DNA from: G11 sp947167445 | GTDB taxonomy: Bacteria > Bacillota > Clostridia > Lachnospirales > Lachnospiraceae | Assembly (NCBI GenBank): GCA_947167445.1 | Contig: CAMVID010000001.1 | Location: forward strand, 62,001 to 126,000 | Length of the DNA stretch: 64,000 nucleotides | Reading direction: 5' to 3' | In this document: positions 17,602-25,900 of the stretch, piece by piece | Numbering within the stretch: the stretch's first letter is position 1 | How the letters are laid out: each line of letters opens with the position of its first letter | The notes under the pieces: model-generated | Database searches by the model: none | Seen by the model: the letters and a program-made list of their open reading frames with translations, nothing else | What the model was told of the DNA's origin: nothing | Made by a program: the position numbers and the translations under genes

Positions 17602-19285
17602 AAGTGCATTTTGGGAGAAAAACAAAGCACTGTTTGTGGTGGCGTTGATTGCCGAGATGATAATGCAGGGTATGAATATTCTTCTGTCTTATTTTTTGCA
17701 GGTGGTAACTGATATTGCCGCAGGTATTGACGGATCGGGAAGCCTCAAAACCGTAGCAATTGAAGTCGGGGCTATGTTTATTACTATGGGTGTTGTTGGA
17801 ACCATAGCTGCCAAAACCAAGCTTAAATTCATCACAAAAGGTGTAAAGCAGTACAAGAGCCGTCTTTTTGAGGGAATTACCATGAAGGGTATTTCTGCAT
17901 TCAGAGGGGAGAATACTTCCAAATATACTTCGGCATTAACAAACGATATTGCTGTAATAGAAGAAAACTATGTTGCAAGCAATTTTGATATTGTTACACA
18001 GATATTTATTTTCATAGGTGCTCTTACACTCATGTTTTACAGCAACTGGGTCCTGACTCTGGTAGCATTGGGGTTGGTGCTTCTTCCTGTCATTGCCAGC
18101 GTATGTACAGGAAATGCTCTTGTTTCGCTTGAGAAAAAAGTTTCCGAGAAGAATGAGGGCTTCCTTGGGCTAATTACTGAGGTTTTAGAAGGCTTTTCCG
18201 TAATTAAGAGCTTTAAAGCCGAGGATACCATAAGGAAAATGGTGGACAAAAATAATGCTGAACTTGAAAAGGCTAAAAGAGTCAGAGGTACAAGAAGGTA
18301 CATTGTAAGCCTGATCGGTGGCGGTGCTCATTTTGTCGCTCAGATTGGAGTATTTATTGTTGGTGCGCTGCTTTGCCTCAACGGTAAAGGTATTACTCCC
18401 GGTATGCTTTTCATGTTCGTAAACCTTATGAACTTTGTAATTCAGCCTGTTGCGCAGCTGCCCGGCATTTTTGCAAAGAAGAAAGCAGCATATGCGCTTA
18501 TTCAGAAGATGGAAGAGGCTATTGCCGTTGATGATGAAGCTGATACAAGAACAGAAGGCTGCACAATCAATGAAGGCATCAAGCTTAATAACTTATCCTT
18601 TGGTTATGAAGAGGGCAACAATGTAATTAATGGCCTCAGCTATGAGTTCGAAAAAGGCAAGAGTTATGCGGTTGTTGGCGCCAGCGGATGCGGTAAATCC
18701 ACCATGTTCCAGCTTATGCTTGCGGGAATGGATAACTATTCCGGACAGATTATGTACGATAACAATGAATTAAAGAGCATTAGTCCTGAGTCGTTGTACG
18801 AGACTGTTTCCACAATACAGCAGAACGTATTTGTATTTAATGCCTCAATCAGAGACAACATTACAATGTTTAAGGACTTCCCCAAGGAGGAGGTTGACAG
18901 GGTTATTAAACTTTCGGGACTTGAGGAGTTAATTGAGAAGAAGGGTGAAGATTATCTTTGCGGAGAGAATGGAAACGGACTCTCCGGTGGAGAAAAACAG
19001 CGTATCTCCATCGCAAGAGCCCTTCTAAGAAATTCCAAGTTATTGTTGGTGGATGAGGCAACTGCGGCACTTGATGCCGAGACCTCAAACAAAGTTATTA
19101 ATGCCATCCTTAAGTTGAAGGATATGACAAGAATCGTAATTACCCACGATCTTGATGAAGCGTCCCTTAAACAGTACGATTCCATCATTACACTTAAGAA
19201 TGGAAGAATAGTAGAGAACGGAAACTTCGACAAGCTTATCAATGATAAAGGATATTTCTATTCATTATTCACAGTTGCATCTTGA
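17582..19285 (+). CDS. ABC exporter, fused membrane and ATPase domains
   Basis: The product has 567 residues. About six TM helices in the first 300 residues form a type IV exporter membrane domain (ABC_membrane), followed by the ATPase. Walker A is GASGCGKST, the signature LSGGEKQRISIARALL, Walker B with D-loop LLLVDEATAALD, and the switch His is in VITHDLDEASL. It would work as a homodimer to export a peptide, lipid or drug. No peptidase C39 domain is present, so no leader-peptide cleavage is expected. It overlaps the XRE-TPR gene by 20 bases, so the two are translationally coupled. Confidence 0.9.
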   Translation: MKGKSLKSAFWEKNKALFVVALIAEMIMQGMNILLSYFLQVVTDIAAGIDGSGSLKTVAIEVGAMFITMGVVGTIAAKTKLKFITKGVKQYKSRLFEGITMKGISAFRGENTSKYTSALTNDIAVIEENYVASNFDIVTQIFIFIGALTLMFYSNWVLTLVALGLVLLPVIASVCTGNALVSLEKKVSEKNEGFLGLITEVLEGFSVIKSFKAEDTIRKMVDKNNAELEKAKRVRGTRRYIVSLIGGGAHFVAQIGVFIVGALLCLNGKGITPGMLFMFVNLMNFVIQPVAQLPGIFAKKKAAYALIQKMEEAIAVDDEADTRTEGCTINEGIKLNNLSFGYEEGNNVINGLSYEFEKGKSYAVVGASGCGKSTMFQLMLAGMDNYSGQIMYDNNELKSISPESLYETVSTIQQNVFVFNASIRDNITMFKDFPKEEVDRVIKLSGLEELIEKKGEDYLCGENGNGLSGGEKQRISIARALLRNSKLLLVDEATAALDAETSNKVINAILKLKDMTRIVITHDLDEASLKQYDSIITLKNGRIVENGNFDKLINDKGYFYSLFTVAS

Positions 19286-19291
19286 GAAGCT

Positions 19292-19343
19292 TCAATGGTT
19301 TCGTAATTTATAACGCTTTTGGCCATACCATCTTTACCGATGA
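19292..19343 (-). pseudogene. Remnant of a second copy of the 19968-21521 gene
   Basis: These 52 bases match 19993-20044, the 3' end of the minus-strand membrane protein gene, at 45 of 52 positions in the same orientation. Translated on the minus strand it reads MAKSVINYETIEA against MAKSVVNHETIDG in the intact gene. It lies just after the ABC exporter stop and cannot encode a protein by itself. It suggests that a tandem paralogue once stood here and was deleted or replaced. Confidence 0.75.
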
Positions 19344-19354
19344 GGAGAATTAAG

Positions 19355-19882
19355 ATGAAAAAAATATTACTTATATTCATCCTATTTGCTTTGATTGGCA
19401 CAGCGGGATGTGTGAGTGATTTTTCTGTTAATGATATTAATGAGCAGAATGATCAGTCTAATATGGAAGATGCCCAAAATAGTTTGAAGACACTTTTGGA
19501 TAAACTGGGCGAAATAGAAAGTGCAGAAGAGTATGAAGCAGATTATGTGTTTATAGTAGATGATAAAGAAGCTATAGATGAATTGCAGGCAAAGCTGATT
19601 GACGCAACAGATAAAATTGTAAATGTTACCAAGAATGATATAGGCGAAATGAGGGTCGGAGGACCAAGAGATGCTTCGTGGGTTACTTTAAATGGGAATA
19701 ATGGTATGTGGCTTGAACTGTATATTAACGACAGTTACATGCCTGCAGATTTGGTATGCTTTTTAGAAGTTCCGGGATATGATACGGAATACTACGGGTA
19801 TGAACTTTCATCCTCTTTTGTATATCAAGATATAAAATCAACAATGCATAAGGGAGAAAAGATAAACCTAGGTGAAAGATAG
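19355..19882 (+). CDS. Small hypothetical lipoprotein
   Basis: The product has 175 residues from the ATG at 19355, which has GAGGAG upstream; the frame opens 12 codons earlier inside the duplicated remnant, without a site. The signal peptide MKKILLIFILFALIGTAG is followed by the lipobox Cys at residue 19. The mature part is acidic, starting with a Gln/Asn-rich linker, a short helix, and a small beta-rich domain with MWLELYINDSYMPADLVCF. I recognise no family. It may belong to the XRE-ABC operon (69 bases after the exporter) or be an independent surface protein. Confidence 0.78.
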   Translation: MKKILLIFILFALIGTAGCVSDFSVNDINEQNDQSNMEDAQNSLKTLLDKLGEIESAEEYEADYVFIVDDKEAIDELQAKLIDATDKIVNVTKNDIGEMRVGGPRDASWVTLNGNNGMWLELYINDSYMPADLVCFLEVPGYDTEYYGYELSSSFVYQDIKSTMHKGEKINLGER

Positions 19883-19918
19883 TTTAAAAGAACAGGTTTC
19901 ATATCTTTTTGAAAAATA

Positions 19919-19955
19919 AAGGCCTCCTTAAGATTCCTTTATCTTAGGAGGCCTT
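19919..19955. terminator. Bidirectional terminator between convergent genes
   Basis: AAGGCCTCCTTAAGAT (19919-19934) pairs with ATCTTAGGAGGCCTT (19941-19955) with one bulged T. Toward the minus strand the stem is followed by a T-rich tract (TTTATTTTTC), which suits the minus-strand gene ending at 19968. The plus-strand tail (GTTATT) is weaker. Confidence 0.85.
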
Positions 19956-19967
19956 GTTATTAATGTT

Positions 19968-21521
19968 CTATTCCAATTTCGCAGACTCGCCATCAATGGT
20001 TTCGTGATTTACAACGCTTTTGGCCATGCTTACTTTATCGATGATGTCGGTGATTTCCTGAACGGAATCAAAGCCAAGAATGGAAGCGATTCCACCGATA
20101 ACGTTGGCTTTATCTGTGGCGTCCATATCGCCTTCCTTAATAGTTTCGATAACTTCTTTGCCGTTCATGGCGGCATCAAGAATATCTGAAACATAAGGAA
20201 TTCCAAGTGCATCGGCAACACTGCCTATAACTTCGGCAGCATTTTCTCCGTTAATTTCAGGTTTAAACAAAGGAAGTACAAGCTTAATAAGCTTTGCTTC
20301 CTTTTTTGCTGTTTCGGGAACAAAGCCTGTTATTTTCTTTTCTTCCTTAATGGAGTTTAACTCAGCCTCGATGTCTTTGTAGATTGAATCGTCAACTATG
20401 AGAGCGAAGCTGTCTTTTTCCGAAGATAATTTCTTAAACTCTTCGAATTCCTCCAAGGTATTCAAATCAAGGACAATAAGGTCGGCTTTCTCGTCGTTAA
20501 GCTTTTCTTCAAGCTCATCATATTTGTCAAAACCGATAGCTTTCTCCTCAATGAATTTCTTCTTGTTGAAGTAGTCTACCAGATCACGGTTTCCGGTTGT
20601 GTCTCTTAAGCAGGTAACAACGGATTTTGGGTCAAATTCAATCTCAGGGCGCTCGAAATCGGAATTGCCCTTATCTCCCTTTTTCTTCTTTTTGTTATTG
20701 TTGTTATTACTGATTTTCTTTTTGCTTTTAAATATTGATTTAATAAGGCTTTTGCAAATGTGGTAAAAAACATCAACCCCTACGATTGCACCGAAAACTT
20801 CGACTATTTTCTTTTCCTTGTCGTTCATGCTTTCCCATATTCTGGAAGCTCTTTCTTTAAGGCTTATTCCGGGCTCAAAGGGGTCGGGCGCACCTTCTTT
20901 CTTTTCTAAGAACGGTAAAGAGAATGTCCCAGGTTCTTTCTTGGGAGCAGGAGTGGTAACTGCCGTATTAGCGTTATTGCTATCAATATTATTGTCTATG
21001 TTTACAATATTTGAATTGCCGTTGCTTTCGTTAATGCTTGTAGAATCATTGCTTGAATTCTGGTCGATACTTTGCCCGGAATCATTGCCGGAATTCTGGT
21101 TGTTGCTTTGCCCGGAATCATTGCTCCCGGATGATGATTGATTCTGGCTCTGGGACTGTCCGCTATCTGCAGAGTCAGGATTTGCGGGACCGCGTGCAAC
21201 ATTTCCGGCGCTTCCGGTATTGGAGCTGGTGTTTGCATCGTCAGAGCCTTCGGGAACTGTGTCATACTCATCATCGTCAGAGCCTTCGGGAACTGTGTCA
21301 TACTCATCATCGTCGGAGCCTTCGGGAACTGTGTCATACTCATCATCGTCATCATCAACATCGGGATTAACAGGACCTCTGGGCTTTTCACTATCATCTG
21401 TAGAACTTGATGTAGTGCCATAAGGAGCCATTGCAAAAGATTTGATGCCAGGAGAATTCACAAGGAGAATTACAGCAAGCAGCAGCATATAGAATATTTT
21501 TAAGAAATACTTTTTAGTCAT
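19968..21521 (-). CDS. Membrane protein with acidic repeats and a receiver-like domain, function unknown
   Basis: The product has 517 residues from the ATG at 21521, which has GGGAGG upstream. An N-terminal hydrophobic segment (FYMLLLAVILLV) may be a signal peptide or an anchor. Three copies of DDDEYDTVPEGS follow, then a long Ser/Asn/Gln-rich stretch. A second hydrophobic segment lies near residues 245-265, before a Lys/Asn-rich basic run that predicts a cytosolic C-terminus. Residues about 295-420 alternate strands and helices like a response-regulator receiver (VVTCLRDT, ADLIVLDLN, FALIVDD, ITGFVPET). The C-terminus has two similar helical units beginning VIGSVADALGIP and VIGGIASILGFD. It lies divergent from the sortase gene. 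I recognise no named family. Confidence 0.8.
   Translation of the reverse strand: MTKKYFLKIFYMLLLAVILLVNSPGIKSFAMAPYGTTSSSTDDSEKPRGPVNPDVDDDDDEYDTVPEGSDDDEYDTVPEGSDDDEYDTVPEGSDDANTSSNTGSAGNVARGPANPDSADSGQSQSQNQSSSGSNDSGQSNNQNSGNDSGQSIDQNSSNDSTSINESNGNSNIVNIDNNIDSNNANTAVTTPAPKKEPGTFSLPFLEKKEGAPDPFEPGISLKERASRIWESMNDKEKKIVEVFGAIVGVDVFYHICKSLIKSIFKSKKKISNNNNNKKKKKGDKGNSDFERPEIEFDPKSVVTCLRDTTGNRDLVDYFNKKKFIEEKAIGFDKYDELEEKLNDEKADLIVLDLNTLEEFEEFKKLSSEKDSFALIVDDSIYKDIEAELNSIKEEKKITGFVPETAKKEAKLIKLVLPLFKPEINGENAAEVIGSVADALGIPYVSDILDAAMNGKEVIETIKEGDMDATDKANVIGGIASILGFDSVQEITDIIDKVSMAKSVVNHETIDGESAKLE
21241..21348 (-). repeat. Three tandem 36-bp coding repeats
   Basis: Units at 21241-21276, 21277-21312 and 21313-21348 differ at a single base. 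Each encodes DDDEYDTVPEGS on the minus strand. Near-identity at DNA level suggests recent expansion and possible length variation between strains. Confidence 0.95.
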
Positions 21522-21546
21522 AATGAAACCTCCCAAATACCATTTA

Positions 21547-21555
21547 ATTATACCA
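21547..21555 (-). promoter_or_regulatory. Extended -10 promoter of the receiver-like membrane protein gene
   Basis: On the minus strand TGGTATAAT lies 25 bases before the ATG, so the transcript leader would be short. No good -35 box is seen, which is common with an extended -10. Confidence 0.5.
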
Positions 21556-21607
21556 TAAATTATTCAATTTATGTTGTTATGTCTCCCACAATATATTGTA
21601 AAAATAC

Positions 21608-21636
21608 TTGATTATTTTAGCAGATATAGTTAGAAT
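21608..21636 (+). promoter_or_regulatory. Promoter of the sortase-LRR operon
   Basis: TTGATT (21608-21613), 17 bases, TAGAAT (21631-21636), 38 bases before the sortase ATG. Confidence 0.6.
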
Positions 21637-21674
21637 AAATATGAATATGGGTAATTATGAGGTTTATTGGATAA

Positions 21675-22910
21675 ATGACTGAATCAGGGTTTTATGTTAA
21701 CGGGAAAAGATTCGCCTCAAAGTCTGATTATGAGGCGGCTTTGGACGACAAGAAACTGATTGACGATATACGTTCTAAGTACAATTTGAATAATGCGGAA
21801 TCTGTCCTTGAATTATACAGGGATATGAGTGCAAGTAAATTTAAGTTTAAATCATCACTTGGTACGGATTTCGACGATGAAATATATGAATTAACCAGAC
21901 AGATTAAAGCAGGCACCTTTGAACCTGAAATAGAAGAGGAAGAAGTGCCGGCAAAGAGGAAACGCGTTTTTTCTGAAAAGAAAGAAAAGCCTGCAAAGAA
22001 AGCAGCGGTTAACAAGGGAGTTTCCAAAGCTTCAAAGTCAAAGCCGAAGAAGGAGTCGGATGAATTGGATTACATGTCTCCTTCAATGAGAGAACAGGTA
22101 ATCAAAGAAATAAAGAAGTCGGAGCGGAAGAGGAGAATCCTACTTTTTGCCCTGGCAGGATTATGCGTGGCAAGTCTCGGCTATTTCTGCGTTTATTACT
22201 TCTATATTGAAAGAACGGAAAGAACCTACGATCAGTGGGCGGAAATACGTGAAGCTGACAATGCAAGGGTGACTCCTGAACAAAGAATTGAGCAGAAAAA
22301 GATTAATTATTCAGACCCTACAGTTGTTCCGGATATCTTAGAAAAATATAAAACTTTATACAATAAGAATAAAAGTCTAATCGGATGGATAAAAATAGCC
22401 GATACAAATATAGATTACCCTGTAATGCAAACTTCAAATAATGAATATTATTTGGATCACAATTTGAATCAGGAATACGACAAGAACGGCTCGATTTTTT
22501 TGGATATGGGCTGTGATGTGCTTAAACCCTCAACAAATCTTATTTGTTACGGCCATCATATGCAGTCAGGGAAGATGTTCGGCAAGCTGGGAGATTACGA
22601 GAAAGAGTCCTATTATGAGAGCCATAAATTCATAGAGTTTGACACCATCTATGAAGAGGGCCTTTATCAGGTAATGTATGTTTTCAGATCTCATGTTTAC
22701 ACCAGCGGAGAGATTGCATTTAAGTATTATCAGTTCATTGACGCCACAAGCGAAGAGGAATTCAATTCCTACATGACTGAAATGAGCAATCTTTCTTACT
22801 ACGACACGGGAGTAACAGCCACATACGGTGACAGGCTCCTTACCCTTTCAACCTGCGATTATCAGGAAAAGGACGGCAGATTCGTTGTCGTCGCCAAGAA
22901 GATACAGTAA
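21675..22910 (+). CDS. srtB: Class B sortase with long cytosolic N-terminal region
   Basis: The product has 411 residues. The catalytic domain covers about 215-411. Its triad is His294 in YGHHMQSGKMFG, Cys394 in LSTCDYQ and Arg402 in DGRFVVVAKK. YGHHM and LSTC are class B hallmarks. One TM lies at about 152-174, preceded by roughly 150 residues without a signal peptide. These begin with YVNGKRFASKSDYEAALDD and continue into a Lys-rich tract, and are predicted to face the cytosol. It would attach proteins to the cell wall, and the gene 28 bases downstream encodes a likely substrate. The ribosome binding site (GAGG, 12 bases upstream) is weak. Confidence 0.93.
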   Translation: MTESGFYVNGKRFASKSDYEAALDDKKLIDDIRSKYNLNNAESVLELYRDMSASKFKFKSSLGTDFDDEIYELTRQIKAGTFEPEIEEEEVPAKRKRVFSEKKEKPAKKAAVNKGVSKASKSKPKKESDELDYMSPSMREQVIKEIKKSERKRRILLFALAGLCVASLGYFCVYYFYIERTERTYDQWAEIREADNARVTPEQRIEQKKINYSDPTVVPDILEKYKTLYNKNKSLIGWIKIADTNIDYPVMQTSNNEYYLDHNLNQEYDKNGSIFLDMGCDVLKPSTNLICYGHHMQSGKMFGKLGDYEKESYYESHKFIEFDTIYEEGLYQVMYVFRSHVYTSGEIAFKYYQFIDATSEEEFNSYMTEMSNLSYYDTGVTATYGDRLLTLSTCDYQEKDGRFVVVAKKIQ

Positions 22911-22938
22911 TTCTTATTCCTAAGGGAGGAAAAGCTTA

Positions 22939-25900
22939 ATGGCTAAGAAAGCTAAGAGCAGAATGAACAGAAAGACTAAGAGAATTATAAGGAGAAGTAT
23001 AGCCGGTCTTTTGATGGTTACAGCTATTGGAATAGCTGCAATACCTGCAAAAGAAGTTGCTGCGGATTCAGCAGAAGATACAGCTGCAAAGAGAGCGGCA
23101 ATAGCCACTAATGCGGTGGCCGATACAACCGATTATAATAAATCTGCCAGCTATGTGTCCGGAACTACAGCGGCAGACTTGGTATTAGATAATTCAGATC
23201 AGCTTAAAGCTACGGTTAATTCGGAAGGTACAGTTGCCACAGTAGGTTCCACAGACTATACACTTTACCCTACATATACAATTTCAAGCTTATCCAGTGG
23301 TAAACCTGAGATTAAGTGGCAGTTTAAGTACTATCCTATTAATTCTGTCGGTATTATTGCTAAGTATAATGATGAGTATAAGGTTAACAATGTTGTCCTT
23401 CCTAACAATGGTGTACGTACGTATGCAATCGTAACCGAGTCCATGTACAACAGCTTTTATACCGGTTCCAATCCCGGTAATATTGAATATGAACTTACTC
23501 ATGCTGATTATGAGTCTTTCAGATCCACGGGCAGCAAAAATGATAATACTAAGATGTTTGAGTATTATTTTAATTCCGAGTTCACAAACTTCTGGAATTT
23601 ATGTCAGGACTATGACAAATATTTAGAGAAGAAAACCTTGTATGATGCCTGGAAGGCAAGAAGAGACGCTTGGGTAGCTGAGGACACCGCCAATAATCTA
23701 CCAGGTAACTACGCTTCGACGAAGAACGATCCTGAACCTGAGAATCCCACATGGACAATTGAACCTTCAGTTTGGAACGGTGAGCATCCATCCGTTTCAA
23801 TAAAAGTTAAACCCAGCACAGCTTTCGCGAATTCACCTAATGCTGATGAACTTAGAAAATCCTTCTATTGTGATAGAACATTTAGCAGCTTTGGATCAGG
23901 TTTCAGCCTTGTAAAGATTAATGATAGAGTTGGCTTTTATGAGGGATATACTTCGACCGGCTCAGGCGATTCCATTGTTTATACAAAGGTTGACAGCCAG
24001 TTTGAGGCTCCGATTAATGGATTCCAGAACCCTAAGACAGGAGATGCCTTATCGGATTCTGTAATGCATGAAGTTTATGCTGTTTCTACAGCCGGAGCCA
24101 ATGTAATAAGCGGTACTGCTGTTGACGGCTATCTGGCTCTTGCAATATCACCTAATATTAACGGTATTGCAGACCAGGCGTTTAAGGGCGTTGCAAACGT
24201 AGATGTTCTTACGCTTCCTTCTGAAATGAAGTACATTGGCGATGAGGCCTTTATCGATTCCTTTATTAAGGAGATTAACCTTACAAACGTTGAAAATATC
24301 GGTAACAGAGCTTTTTCAGGCTGCGCACAGCTGGCTACAGTTAACATGGGTAACGGTACCAAAGTTATAGGAACTGATGCATTCTATAAATCTGCCGTTA
24401 ACTCCATTAAACCTCCTGTTTCGGTTAAGGTTATAGGCCCCGGCGCTTTTGCCGAATGCGCTAACTTGGCCAGTGTGGATTTAAGTGAACTCGAAACAGG
24501 AAGCTGTGACATCAGAGATTATGCTTTCTTCAATGATATAAGAATCAATTCAGTTACTTTCCCTGACAGAGGTATTTCCCACCTGGGTGAGGGTGCTTTT
24601 GCTGTATCTTCAACTGTAAACGGCAACTGGACAGCAATCACACTGCCTTCATCAATAACCAAGAAAACAACTGAGACTGCTCCTCAGACTCACACAGGCG
24701 AAGTAGAAGGCCTTGGAAACTTCCTTTTTGCCGGAAGATATAATATCGATCATGTTGTAATGCCTGCTGATTACGGTTTATCCAACAATGGTGATAATGA
24801 ATTCGCCCTTGGCACCGATTACAAGCTTGCATCTTCATATAATGTAATGCCGGCAGGAATATTTAAGGGATGTTCCAATCTCGCATATATTCAATTTCCT
24901 GAGACTTCAGCTTATCCGAAGTTCCATCCTTACACATTCCTGGATGTAACCAATAAGAACTTCTATATAAGAGGACCCGAGAAGAAGGCGGACGGTAAGG
25001 CAGCCCTTCCCAGACAGAGTACATGGCAGGCCATTACTCAGGCTTCAGACTTTATTCCGTACATTTATGTGGACTCAACAGGAAAAGAGTGTTACGAGGT
25101 ATCTGATGGAACCTACCTCTTACAGGCAAACCCTGACGGAACACTTACAGGATGTACACTTGTTAATCCTGCAGCGTCTGATATTGACATGGTAATCCCG
25201 GCAAAAGTTGGTGATTACCCGGTTAAAACTATTGCATCTGACTGCTTTGATGATGAGATTAAGTCAAAGATTAAGACCCTGACCATTTCAGATGGATCTG
25301 TTAATGAGATTTCGCCCAATGCTTTCTCCAACATGAACAATCTTACATATCTCTATGTTGGTGATTCGGTTCAGACAATCGGAGAGAAGGCTTTCTATAA
25401 CTGTGACAAGTTAAAAGACGTTGATATCATGAACGGAACAAAGACAATCGGAAACTCTGCGTTTGAAGATTGTGCTTTGCTTGAGACTGTAGATATTGGT
25501 AATGCAATTACAAGCGTTGGTGACAATGTTTTCCACAATTGTCCTACCATGACAGATATAGCTTTTGCATCTCCTAAAGACGGCTACAGTGCTTTGACTG
25601 TGGGAACAGACGCATTTAAGACCGAGGGAACCAAGCTCACTCTTCACGGAGACATTCAGGGAGGCTATGCACTCTTTGACTGGGCAACCAATAAGGATAA
25701 TACAATTGATGCTTTAGGTACCAGGGTATATTATAAGAGCCCTTATCCTTCAGCTCTTGGAGTAATTTATGATAATAATTCGGAAGAGATAACCTTAGTT
25801 GATTATCCCAAGTTTAATGCTCTTGATACTGACCATGCCGACCACAACAGGGCAATGGAGAAGTATTATTATAATCAGTACAGTGCAACTGCTTATAACG

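Noticed and set aside
21241..21348. Direct repeats that look like a short CRISPR array
   Set aside because: The 36-bp units are contiguous with no spacers and encode an in-frame acidic peptide repeat; no cas genes are near.
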